Part shown: in pieces, positions 25,480 through 33,309 of the stretch | Numbering within the stretch: the stretch's first letter is position 1 | Layout: the number at the start of each line of letters is the position of its first letter | DNA from: Streptomyces eurocidicus | Lineage (GTDB): Bacteria; Actinomycetota; Actinomycetes; Streptomycetales; Streptomycetaceae | Length of the DNA: 64,000 nucleotides | NCBI RefSeq assembly: GCF_002891295.1 | Contig: NZ_LGUI01000010.1 | Span: forward strand, 186,001 to 250,000 | Direction of reading: 5' to 3' | Made by a program: the position numbers and the translations under genes | The notes under the pieces: model-generated | Seen by the model: only the letters and a program-made list of their open reading frames with translations | Databases searched by the model: none | What the model was told of the DNA's origin: nothing

Positions 25480-26924
25480 TAGTACGGATGTTCTTATGCT
25501 CGGTAATAACTCAACGGCAGTACGATCGCGCGTATGCAGCTTCGATACCAGTTCCGCGTCTATCCGACGCCTGGTCAGCGCATCAGCGCGGCCAGGGTGT
25601 TCGGGTGCAGGCGTGTGGTCTGGAATGACGCGTTGGCCCGGATCAAGCCGGTCAAGGCATCGAACAAGCTGCTCGGGAACCCGAAGGGCCGCACCGCGCA
25701 GGGCCCGTACCAGTTCGTGCCGAAGAACCCTGACCTGTCCAAGGCTCTGATCACAGAGGCGAAGAAGACCCCCGAGCGGGCGTTTTTGACGGATTGCCCG
25801 GCCCCGGTTCTCCAGCAGACTCTTCGGGACCTGGACGCGGCGTGGAAGGCGCACGAGGACTCCAAGACGGGCAAGCGGAAGGGGCCGAAGGTCGCGCCGC
25901 CCCGCTTCAAGTCGAAGAAGGACAACCGGCAAAGCGCGCGGTTCACTGCGAACTCCCGCTTCAAGATCACCGAAGGCGGCAGGCTGAGGCTGCCGAAGAT
26001 CGGCGACCTGAAAGTGAAGTGGACCCGCGATCTCCCCTCCGGCCCCACGTCGGTGACACTGATCAAGGACCGCTCCGGCCGGTACTTCGTCTCCTTCGTG
26101 GTCGAGTCCGACCCGGCCGCGGACATCCTTCCTCCGGTCGGCGGGGATCAGGGCATCGACCTGGGCCTGACCCGGTTCGCGGTCCTCGCGGACGGCTCGC
26201 ACATCGCCTCGCCGAAATATCTGCGCCGTGCGGAGAAGAAGCTGAAGAAGCGGCAGCGGGAGCTGTCACGGAAGGAGAAGGGCGGCAACAACCGGGACAA
26301 GGCCCGGGTCAAGGTCGCTCGCGCACACGCCGCCGTGGCGGATGCGCGCCGCAACTTCCACCACCAGTGGTCTCACAAGCTGACGAGCGAGAACCAAGCC
26401 GTCCACTGCGAGACCCTGAACGTGCGTGGACTGGCGCGCACCCGGCTGGCCAAGAGCGTGCACGACGCGGGCTGGGCACAGTTCGTGATGTTCTGTGAGT
26501 ACAAGGCGACCCGGCGCGGAAGAGACTTCGCCAAGGTCGACCGGCACTTCCCGTCGTCCCAGATCTGTTCCGCCTGCGGGCACCGCGACGGCCCCAAGCC
26601 ACTCCACGTCCGGCAGTGGACGTGCCCGAACTGCAAAACCCGGCACGACCGCGACTGGAACGCCGGGCGCAACGTCAGGAACGAAGGCCGCCGCATCCTC
26701 GCGGCGACAGCACCATCCACCCCAGGACCTGGGGCCCGACGCCGGTAACGGCGCCGGTAAACGCCTGCGGAGCGCACATAAGACCAGGCAGCAGCCAGGC
26801 AGCGCGCACAACCCCCACCCCACGTGGGAAGGAACCAGGAACCCACCCGGAGCGGGCAGCCCTCACCTGCGGGGACCACTCACAGACGGAGAATCCTCGC
26901 CCTCAGGGCGATGGAGGAGGTCAA
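25480..26924 (+). mobile_element. IS200/IS605-superfamily element, tnpB only (IS1341-like)
   Basis: A roughly 1.45-kb element with a single tnpB gene and no Y1 transposase tnpA. The right end is recognisable: GAATCC, a hairpin TCGCCC-TCA-GGGCGA (26897-26911), then GGAGGAGGTCAA ending at 26924, the usual RE layout in which DNA beyond TCAA serves as guide. The left end is somewhere at 25470-25490, before TTCTTATGCTCGGTAATAAC. There are no terminal inverted repeats or target duplication, as expected for this superfamily. The flanks are 3' fragments of two different genes. Confidence 0.8.
25534..26748 (+). CDS. tnpB: TnpB RNA-guided endonuclease
   Basis: 404 residues, the Cas12 ancestor-type nuclease of IS200/IS605 elements. 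N-terminal YQFRVYPTPGQ, RuvC-I Asp D209 in GIDLGLTRFAVL, RuvC-II Glu E293 in ETLNVRGLA, a Cys4 zinc finger (C345, C348, C364, C367) and RuvC-III Asp D374 in HDRDWNAGRNV. All catalytic residues are present, so it looks active. Codon third positions are somewhat less GC-rich than in neighbours, consistent with transfer. The ATG has no clear Shine-Dalgarno. Confidence 0.95.
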   Translation: MQLRYQFRVYPTPGQRISAARVFGCRRVVWNDALARIKPVKASNKLLGNPKGRTAQGPYQFVPKNPDLSKALITEAKKTPERAFLTDCPAPVLQQTLRDLDAAWKAHEDSKTGKRKGPKVAPPRFKSKKDNRQSARFTANSRFKITEGGRLRLPKIGDLKVKWTRDLPSGPTSVTLIKDRSGRYFVSFVVESDPAADILPPVGGDQGIDLGLTRFAVLADGSHIASPKYLRRAEKKLKKRQRELSRKEKGGNNRDKARVKVARAHAAVADARRNFHHQWSHKLTSENQAVHCETLNVRGLARTRLAKSVHDAGWAQFVMFCEYKATRRGRDFAKVDRHFPSSQICSACGHRDGPKPLHVRQWTCPNCKTRHDRDWNAGRNVRNEGRRILAATAPSTPGPGARRR

Positions 26925-26944
26925 ACCGAGAAGAACGTGGACGT
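26740..26944 (+). ncRNA. Predicted omega RNA (reRNA) with guide
   Basis: TnpB guide RNAs derive from the 3' end of tnpB and the right element end. The terminal hairpin at 26894-26915 and the GGTCAA end at 26924 mark the scaffold-guide junction; the next 16-20 bases (from ACCGAGAAGAACG) would be the guide and lie in the phoD remnant. The 5' end is a guess. Confidence 0.45.
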
Positions 26945-27683
26945 CCTCGCCGCCCGGTCGGTGCGCGCCTTCGGCGAGTACTTCCCGCTCTCGGCCCGCC
27001 GCCCGGACGGCGACGGCCGGCTCTACCGGGTGCTGCGGCACGGCCCGCTGCTGGACGTCTTCGTCCTCGACATGCGCTCCTACCGCAACGCCAACTCCCC
27101 GAACCGGCGGCCCGACGACACCCAGGGCATCCTGGGCGCCCGGCAGCTCGCCTGGCTCAAGCGCGAGCTGGCGGCGTCCCGGGCGGTGTGGAAGGTGATC
27201 GCCGCCGATATGCCGCTGGGGCTGGTGGTCACGGACGGCCCGGCGAACTTCGAGGCGGTGGCACAGGGCGACCCGGGGGCGCCGCTGGGCCGCGAGCTGC
27301 AGATCGCGGAGCTGCTGCGGCACATCAAGCACCGCCGGATCACCGGCACGGTCTGGCTGACGGCGGACGTGCACTACACCTCGGCGCAGCACTACGACCC
27401 GGCGCGGGCGGCGTTCAAGGACTTCGCGCCGTTCTGGGAGTTCGTGTCGGGCCCGCTGAACGCGGGCGGCTTCCCGGCCAACGCCCTGGACGCCACCTTC
27501 GGCCCCGAGCGGGTCTTCCTCAAGGCACCCGCCACGGCGAACGTCCCGCCCGGCCGGGACAGCCAGTTCTTCGGCGAGGTCGCCATCGCGGGCGACGGCG
27601 GCGAGCTGACCGTACGGCTGCGCGACGAGACGGGCGCGGTGCTGTTCACCAAGGTGCTCCAGCCGGGGCGCGTCGGACAGTGA
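26925..27683 (+). pseudogene. PhoD-like alkaline phosphatase, 3' fragment cut by IS
   Basis: 252 C-terminal codons remain in frame from the IS right end (TEKNVDVLAARSVRAFGEYF onward). Visible are the PhoD core segments VFVLDMRSYRN, LGARQLAWLKRELAASRAVWKVIAADMP and the metal-binding TADVHYTSAQHY. Roughly the first half of a PhoD protein (signal peptide and N-terminal metal ligands) is missing, so it should be inactive. There is no credible start or Shine-Dalgarno at the junction. Confidence 0.85.
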
Positions 27684-27746
27684 CGCCCCGGGGCGCCGGT
27701 GGGAAGGTGGGAGCGGCCCAGCGGTGCGAGCGGGAGGTCCGGTGTC

Positions 27747-29132
27747 ATGGCCGAGCAGGTGGACGTCGTCGTCATCGGCATGGGGCCGGGCGGTGAGCAC
27801 GTGGCCGGGCGGCTGGCCGAGTCCGGGCTGAGCGTGGTGGGCGTCGAGGCGGAGCTGGTCGGCGGCGAGTGCCCGTACTGGGGGTGCGTGCCGAGCAAGA
27901 TGATGATCCGGGCCGGGAACCTGCTCGCGGAGGCGCGGCGGGTGCCGGGCATGGCCGGCGCGGTACGGGTCGAGCCGGACTGGGCCCCGGTGGCCGGCCG
28001 GATCCGGGACGAGGCCACCGACGACTGGAACGACCAGGTGGCGGCCGACCGCTTCACCGGCAAGGGCGGCCGCCTGGCGCGCGGGCGCGGCAGGCTGGCG
28101 GGGCCCGGCCGGGTGGTGGTGGACGGCCCCGGCGGCGGGGAGTTCCAGGCCCGGCTCGGGGTGGTCGTCGCCACGGGCACCAAGCCCTCGGTGCCACCGG
28201 TGCCGGGGCTGGCCGAGGTGCCGTTCTGGACCAACCGGGACGTCGTCGCCGCGAAGGAGGTGCCGCGCTCGCTGACCGTCCTCGGCGGCGGCGCGATCGG
28301 CCTGGAGCTCGCCCAGGTCCTCGCCCGCTTCGGCACCCGTGTCGAGGTGGTGGAGGCCATGGCCGGGCTGCTCCCGTCGGAGGAGCCGGAGGCGGGCGAG
28401 CTGCTGGTGAAGGTGCTGCGCCGGGACGGCGTGGTCGCGCGGACGGGGGCGCGGGCGACCGGGGTGCGCCACCACGGCGACACCTTCACCGTCACCCTGG
28501 AGAGCGGCGACGACGTGACGGCGGACCGGCTGCTGGTGGCCACGGGCCGCCGGGTGGACCTCACGGACCTGGGGCTGGAGACCGTGGGCCTGGACCCGGG
28601 GGCCCGCGCGCTGCCGGTGGACGGCCGGCTGCTGGCGGCGCCCGGCCTGTGGGGCGTGGGCGATGTGACGGGGCACGGGGCGTTCACGCACGTCGCGATG
28701 TACGAGGCGGAGATCGTGGTGCGGGCGGTGCTCGGTGAGCCGGGCCCGGCGGCGGACTACCGCGCCCTGCCGAGGGTGACGTTCACCGATCCGGAGGTCG
28801 GGGCGGTGGGGCTGACGGAGCGGCAGGCCCGGGAGAAGGGGCTGCGGGTGCGCACGGGGCTGGCCCAGGTGCCGGCCTCGACGCGCGGCTGGATCCACAA
28901 GGCGGGCAACGAGGGCCTGGTCAAGCTGGTCGAGGACGTGGACCGGGGCGTCCTGGTCGGCGCCACCACGATCGGGCCGGCGGGCGGCGAGGTGATGTAC
29001 GGCCTGGCCGTGGCCGTACAGGCGGGGGTGCCGGTCGAGGCCCTGCGGCACATGATCTACGCCTATCCGACGTTCCACCGGGGGGTGGAGGAGGCGCTCG
29101 CCGATCTCCGGTCGGGTGACACCCCGGAGTAG
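27747..29132 (+). CDS. FAD/NAD-dependent class I disulfide oxidoreductase
   Basis: 461 residues of the mercuric reductase/dihydrolipoamide dehydrogenase superfamily. FAD loop IGMGPGGEH (about 10-18), redox CPYWGC (about 41-46, C-x4-C) followed by VPSKMM, NAD loop LGGGAIGLELAQ, second FAD motif GLWGVGDVTG, and a C-terminal dimerisation domain. The His-Glu active-site pair seems changed: the usual HPT is YPTFHRG, as in many uncharacterised actinobacterial members. ATG after GGGAGG. Physiological partner unknown. Confidence 0.9.
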   Translation: MAEQVDVVVIGMGPGGEHVAGRLAESGLSVVGVEAELVGGECPYWGCVPSKMMIRAGNLLAEARRVPGMAGAVRVEPDWAPVAGRIRDEATDDWNDQVAADRFTGKGGRLARGRGRLAGPGRVVVDGPGGGEFQARLGVVVATGTKPSVPPVPGLAEVPFWTNRDVVAAKEVPRSLTVLGGGAIGLELAQVLARFGTRVEVVEAMAGLLPSEEPEAGELLVKVLRRDGVVARTGARATGVRHHGDTFTVTLESGDDVTADRLLVATGRRVDLTDLGLETVGLDPGARALPVDGRLLAAPGLWGVGDVTGHGAFTHVAMYEAEIVVRAVLGEPGPAADYRALPRVTFTDPEVGAVGLTERQAREKGLRVRTGLAQVPASTRGWIHKAGNEGLVKLVEDVDRGVLVGATTIGPAGGEVMYGLAVAVQAGVPVEALRHMIYAYPTFHRGVEEALADLRSGDTPE

Positions 29133-29262
29133 GCCCGTACCGCCGGGAGCCGGGGCGGCGACCCGCCCGGGAAACCGGACGGATACCTACAAGAGCCGTG
29201 CTTTTACCCGTCGGTCACAGGCTGTTTGTGATCACGCAACACCGCTCGGTCAAGGTGGGCCC

Positions 29263-30645
29263 ATGACCGACGAGACCCGCGCGAAGCGATCCCACCGCAC
29301 CCCTCACTGGCGCCGGGACGTGGTCGAGCTGGCCGCCCTGTTCACGGCGGTCGCCACCGCCGAGTGCGTGGCCGGCACGGTGGCGCACGCCCCGGACGGC
29401 CCGGCCGTCCTCGTCGCGTCGGCCGGCGCCCTGCTGGCCGCTACCGGCTTCCACACCTGGTGGTCGCGGCTGCCCGGCCGCGCCGAGCGGGAGACGGCCG
29501 CCCCGGAGCCCCCCGCGCCGGAGGTCCCGGCCGCCGCCCCCGAGGGCGGCACCGCGCTCTGGCGGATGCGCACGACCGTGCGCGACGAGCCCGGCAGCCT
29601 GGCCGCGCTGTGCCTGGCCCTCGCCCGCCACCGGGTGGACATCCTGGCCCTCCAGACCCACCCGCTGGCCGACGGCGCCGTGGACGAACTGCTGCTCCGC
29701 GCCCCGGAGGCGCTGACCGACGCCGAGCTGAAGGAGGCCGCGACCACCGGCGGCGGCAGCGCGACCTGGCTGGAGCGGGCCGACGCCCACGACCTCGTCG
29801 ACGCCCCGACCAGGGCGCTCACCCTCGCCACCCGCACGGCCCTCGACACCGCCGAGCTCCCGCTCGCGCTGCGGCAGCTGTTCGGCCGCTGCACCGTCCG
29901 CTCGACGCCGGCCCGCTCCCCGCGCGGCGGCGCGCCGGCCGCGCCGGTGCCCGCCGAGGGGGTGTGGGAGGACACCGTGCTGCGGCTGCCGGACCCCTCC
30001 GGCGGGACGCTCACCATCGAGCGCCCGTACCTGCCGTTCACGCCCGCCGAGTTCGCCCGCGCCCGTGCGCTGGTCGAGCTGGACGCCCGGCTGGGCACCC
30101 GGGTGCCGCCGCGCGGCGAGGTGCTGACGCTGCCCGAGGGCGAGGAGATCACCGTCCGGCGGGCCGACCCCGGCGACCTCGCCGCGGCGCGCGAGATGCA
30201 CGACCGCTGCTCCGCCACCACGCTCGCCCGCCGCTACCACGGCCCGATCGGCGACGCCGACCGCTATCTGCGCCACCTGCTGAGCCCCCGCTTCGGCCGG
30301 ACGCTCGCCGCCCACACCTCCTCCGGCCGGCTCGTGGCCCTCGGCCATCTGCTGTGGGACGGCGAGGAGACCGAGGTGGCGCTGCTCGTCGAGGACGCCT
30401 GGCAGCGCCGCGGCGTCGGCGGCGAGCTCCTCGGCCGGCTGGTGGCCCTGGCCGCCGAGGCGGGGTGCGGACGCGTCTACGCCGTCACCCAGTCGTCCAA
30501 CACCGGGATGGTCGCCGCGATGCGCGCCCTGGACCTGCCGCTGGACTACCAGGTCGAGGACGGCACCCTCGTCGTCACGGCCCGGCTCGCCCCGGCCCGC
30601 GTACCGGTCCTGCCGGCGGCCGCGCCCGGCGCCGCCACCGCATGA
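29263..30645 (+). CDS. ACT-GNAT fusion protein with N-terminal membrane segment
   Basis: 460 residues. The N-terminus has one hydrophobic segment (about 25-65), then an ACT-like domain (about 100-175: MRTTVRDEPGSLAALCLALARHRVDILALQ), a middle region, and a C-terminal GNAT acetyltransferase (about 290-445: ITVRRADPGDLAAAREMHDRC, then the acetyl-CoA loop DAWQRRGVGGELL). ACT domains bind amino acids, and ACT-GNAT fusions in actinobacteria are protein lysine acetyltransferases gated by amino acids, so this may be such an enzyme. Start ATG at 29263. Confidence 0.85.
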   Translation: MTDETRAKRSHRTPHWRRDVVELAALFTAVATAECVAGTVAHAPDGPAVLVASAGALLAATGFHTWWSRLPGRAERETAAPEPPAPEVPAAAPEGGTALWRMRTTVRDEPGSLAALCLALARHRVDILALQTHPLADGAVDELLLRAPEALTDAELKEAATTGGGSATWLERADAHDLVDAPTRALTLATRTALDTAELPLALRQLFGRCTVRSTPARSPRGGAPAAPVPAEGVWEDTVLRLPDPSGGTLTIERPYLPFTPAEFARARALVELDARLGTRVPPRGEVLTLPEGEEITVRRADPGDLAAAREMHDRCSATTLARRYHGPIGDADRYLRHLLSPRFGRTLAAHTSSGRLVALGHLLWDGEETEVALLVEDAWQRRGVGGELLGRLVALAAEAGCGRVYAVTQSSNTGMVAAMRALDLPLDYQVEDGTLVVTARLAPARVPVLPAAAPGAATA

Positions 30646-30741
30646 CCGGTATCCCCCGAGTCCTGACATAACCCCGCCTGTCAGGGGTCCGAACCAGGAA
30701 TGCCCATGACGCGGCGGCACCCCGCGTACGAGGATGGCCGC

Positions 30742-32427
30742 ATGCCCAACGACACCAGCAATCACCTGCCCCGACAGGTCGCCGACGCCTACGTCGACGC
30801 CGTCATCGAGCTCGACCCCATCACCGGCACCTTCCTCGGCGTGCCCGGGTCCGCGCGCCGGCTGCCGGACTACTCCCCGGCCGGCAGCGCCGCCCTCGTC
30901 GGCCTGGCCCGGGAGACCCTCGGCCGGCTCGACGACGCCGAGAAGCGGCCGGGTGCCGACAGCGACATCGAGCGGCGCTGCGCCCGGCTGCTGCGCGAGC
31001 GGCTGACCGCCGAACTCGCCGTGCGGGACACGGGCGAGCCGCTGCGCAACGTCAGCAACATCGAGTCGCCGCTGCACTCGGTGCGCGAGGTCTTCGCGAT
31101 GATGCCGGTCGACACCGCCGAGGACTGGTCCGCGATCGCCGAACGGCTCCGCGCCGTGCCGGCGTCGCTGGAGGGCTACCGCGCCTCCCTCGCCGAGGGG
31201 CTGCGGCGCGGGCTGCCCGGCGGCCCGCGCCAGGTGGCCACCGTCCTTACGCAGCTGGGCGAGTGGATCGGCACGGACGGCGGCTGGTTCGCCGACTTCG
31301 TCGCCCCCGGCCCGGCGGAGCTCCGCGCCGAGCTGGACCGCGGCGCGCGGGAGGCGACCGAGGGCCTGGCCGTGTTCCGCGACTGGCTGCGGGACGTCTA
31401 CGCCCCGGGCGTCGCCGGTGCCCCCGACGTCGTCGGCCGTGAGCGCTACGCCCTCTGGGCGCGCTACTGGAACGGCGCGGACCTGGATCTCAACGAGGCG
31501 TACGCGTACGGCTGGTCGGAGTTCCACCGGCTGCTCGGCGAGATGCGCGAGGAGGCCGAGAAGGTGCTGCCGGGCGCGCGGACGCCGTGGGAGGCGATGG
31601 CCCACCTGGACGCGCACGGCACGCACCTGGAGGGCGTCGAGGAGACGCGGGTGTGGCTCCAGCGGATGATGGACGAGACGATCGAGGCGCTGGACGGCAC
31701 CCACTTCGACCTCGCCGAGCGGGTCAAGCGCGTGGAGTCCCGCATCGCCCCGCCCGGCGGCGCCGCCGCGCCGTACTACACGGAGCCGTCCGAGGACTTC
31801 TCCCGGCCGGGCCGCACCTGGCTGCCGACCATGGGCGAGACCCGCTTCCCGCTCTACGACCTGGTCTCCACCTGGTACCACGAGGGCGTGCCGGGCCATC
31901 ACCTCCAGCTCGCGCAGTGGGTGCACGTGGCCGACCGGCTGTCCCGCTACCAGACGACGCTCGGCGGGGTCAGCGCCAACTGCGAGGGCTGGGCGCTCTA
32001 CGCGGAGCGGCTCATGGACGAGCTGGGCTTCCTGACCGACCCCGAGCGGCGGCTGGGCTATCTGGACGCCCAGATGATGCGGTCCACCCGGGTGATCGTC
32101 GACATCGGCATGCACCTGGAGCTGGAGATCCCGGCGGACTCCCCCTTCCACCCCGGCGAGCGCTGGACGCCCGGGCTCGCCCAGGAGTTCTTCGGGATGC
32201 ACAGCGGCCGTCCGGCGCACCACATCGAGAGCGAGATGGTGCGCTACCTCGGCATGCCGGGGCAGGCGATCGGCTACAAGCTGGGCGAGCGGGCCTGGCT
32301 GGCCGGGCGCGAGGCGGCCCGGAAGGCGCACGGCGAGGCGTTCGACGCGAAGGCGTGGCACATGGCGGCGCTGTCGCAGGGGTCGCTGGGCCTGGACGAC
32401 CTGGTGGCGGAGCTGTCGGTGCTCTGA
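30742..32427 (+). CDS. DUF885 family (peptidase-like) protein
   Basis: 561 residues, the usual DUF885 length, beginning near ADAYVDAVIELDPITGTFLG and carrying the family's metal-site-like motif WYHEGVPGHHLQLAQW (about residues 375-390) and EGWALYAERLMDELG. DUF885 proteins are predicted zinc carboxypeptidase-like hydrolases; no signal peptide is seen. The ATG at 30742 fits the family start; a frame 14 codons longer exists upstream. A bidirectional terminator follows. Confidence 0.9.
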   Translation: MPNDTSNHLPRQVADAYVDAVIELDPITGTFLGVPGSARRLPDYSPAGSAALVGLARETLGRLDDAEKRPGADSDIERRCARLLRERLTAELAVRDTGEPLRNVSNIESPLHSVREVFAMMPVDTAEDWSAIAERLRAVPASLEGYRASLAEGLRRGLPGGPRQVATVLTQLGEWIGTDGGWFADFVAPGPAELRAELDRGAREATEGLAVFRDWLRDVYAPGVAGAPDVVGRERYALWARYWNGADLDLNEAYAYGWSEFHRLLGEMREEAEKVLPGARTPWEAMAHLDAHGTHLEGVEETRVWLQRMMDETIEALDGTHFDLAERVKRVESRIAPPGGAAAPYYTEPSEDFSRPGRTWLPTMGETRFPLYDLVSTWYHEGVPGHHLQLAQWVHVADRLSRYQTTLGGVSANCEGWALYAERLMDELGFLTDPERRLGYLDAQMMRSTRVIVDIGMHLELEIPADSPFHPGERWTPGLAQEFFGMHSGRPAHHIESEMVRYLGMPGQAIGYKLGERAWLAGREAARKAHGEAFDAKAWHMAALSQGSLGLDDLVAELSVL

Positions 32428-32438
32428 CGGCCCGCGGG

Positions 32439-32479
32439 ACGGGCGGGCGGGCCCCGTACGGCGGTACGGGCCCGCCCGT
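32439..32479. terminator. Bidirectional hairpin between convergent genes
   Basis: GGGCCCCGTAC-GGCG-GTACGGGCCC (one bulged base), extended outward by ACGGGCGGG/CCCGCCCGT, lies between the DUF885 stop and the toxin stop. Confidence 0.7.
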
Positions 32480-32505
32480 TCCGGGAACGGCTCCGTCCCG
32501 CGCGC

Positions 32506-32877
32506 TCAGATCCGCCAGGCGCGGATCCGGTCGGCGCACTCGTAGACGTCGACCCGGTACTCCTTGATGTCCCGGGCCAGGTCCACTATGGAGCCGTACG
32601 GCGGGTCGATGCCCTCGCCCGCCGCGGCCATGTAGGCCACGACGACCATGCACGCGTAGAGGCTGCTGCGCACGGGGAGCGGCTGGAGCCGGACGAGGGT
32701 GTGCATCAGGGCGGCGGCGCGCCAGGCGGCGTCGGGTTCGTGGTCGAACTTCGCGACGTCGAAGGCGTGCCGGGAGACGGCCGCGGCGAGGGCGGTGTAG
32801 TCGTGCACGGCGGGCTCTTCGTACAGCTTCTGCTCCTGTACGCCCAGGAGCCAGGGCAGGTCGATGAGCAACGACAT
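32506..32877 (-). CDS. Doc/Fic-like toxin component (degenerate Fic motif)
   Basis: 123 residues resembling the Streptomyces Fic-family toxin of a two-gene cassette: PWLLGVQEQKLYEEPAVHDY at the N-terminus, an AAALMHTLVR helix, and a conserved C-terminal GEGIDPPYGSIVDLARDI. The catalytic HPFxDGN(K/G)xxR loop of Fic/Doc is absent; the equivalent stretch reads LQPLPVRSSLYAC. It overlaps the upstream antitoxin gene by ATGA. The missing motif suggests a non-AMPylating/phosphorylating subfamily or an altered activity. Confidence 0.75.
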   Translation of the reverse strand: MSLLIDLPWLLGVQEQKLYEEPAVHDYTALAAAVSRHAFDVAKFDHEPDAAWRAAALMHTLVRLQPLPVRSSLYACMVVVAYMAAAGEGIDPPYGSIVDLARDIKEYRVDVYECADRIRAWRI

Positions 32878-33107
32878 CAGGCGGCCGCACCGCCTTCGGA
32901 CGTCGGCGCCTCCTCGGGGAAGGCGGCGTCGAATTCCTCTATGTGCTCGTTCCAGAACTTGGCGGCACGTTCCACGAAGCGGCGGCGCTGCTGCTCGCGC
33001 ACCGACAGGTCGTGCACATACGCCTTGATGCTCTTCCCGTCGGCGGCGGCGGCCTCGCGGATGGCCGCGAGTTCCTCTTCCGTGAATTCGATGTTGAGTG
33101 CCGGCAT
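32877..33107 (-). CDS. Antitoxin partner (ribbon-helix-helix-like)
   Basis: 76 residues: MPALNIEFTEEELAAIREAAAADGKSI has the beta-strand/helix pattern of an RHH/Arc-type DNA-binding antitoxin, followed by a charged toxin-binding region (VREQQRRRFVERAAKFWNEHIEEFD). ATG at 33107; the stop overlaps the toxin start. A direct repeat GTACCGG-N4-GTACCGG (33117-33134) just upstream could be its autoregulatory site. Confidence 0.8.
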   Translation of the reverse strand: MPALNIEFTEEELAAIREAAAADGKSIKAYVHDLSVREQQRRRFVERAAKFWNEHIEEFDAAFPEEAPTSEGGAAA

Positions 33108-33116
33108 GGCTCCAAG

Positions 33117-33134
33117 GTACCGGCACAGTACCGG
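33117..33134 (-). promoter_or_regulatory. Direct repeat upstream of antitoxin, candidate autoregulatory site
   Basis: GTACCGG-CACA-GTACCGG, two identical seven-base units ten bases upstream of the antitoxin start. Toxin-antitoxin operons are usually autoregulated at such sites. Confidence 0.35.
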
Positions 33135-33309
33135 CGTCGGCAGCGGCTCGTGGCGCGCGCCGTTACCGGCCTTTTCCCCCGTGCGCCGTTCCGCCGGGGC
33201 GGCGGGCTCGGCAGAGTGGGGTCCGCCGGCCGGGACGGCCGGAGCCCGAGAACCGACAGCACGAACAGCACGAACGGGACAGCCTGGATCTCTAGGAGAG
33301 GACAGACAC

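Noticed and set aside
25480..26924. A Y1 transposase tnpA in the insertion element
   Set aside because: There is no room; only tnpB and the end sequences fit.
26925..27683. Intact short phosphatase gene after the IS
   Set aside because: No start codon or Shine-Dalgarno, and the N-terminal metal ligands of PhoD are missing.
29180..29262. CRP-like site (TCACA...TGTGA) before the ACT-GNAT gene
   Set aside because: The half-sites point outward relative to the CRP consensus and spacing is seven, so it is likely chance.
29215..32361. Long minus-strand open frame over the ACT-GNAT and DUF885 genes
   Set aside because: Antisense shadow of two plus-strand genes with clear families.
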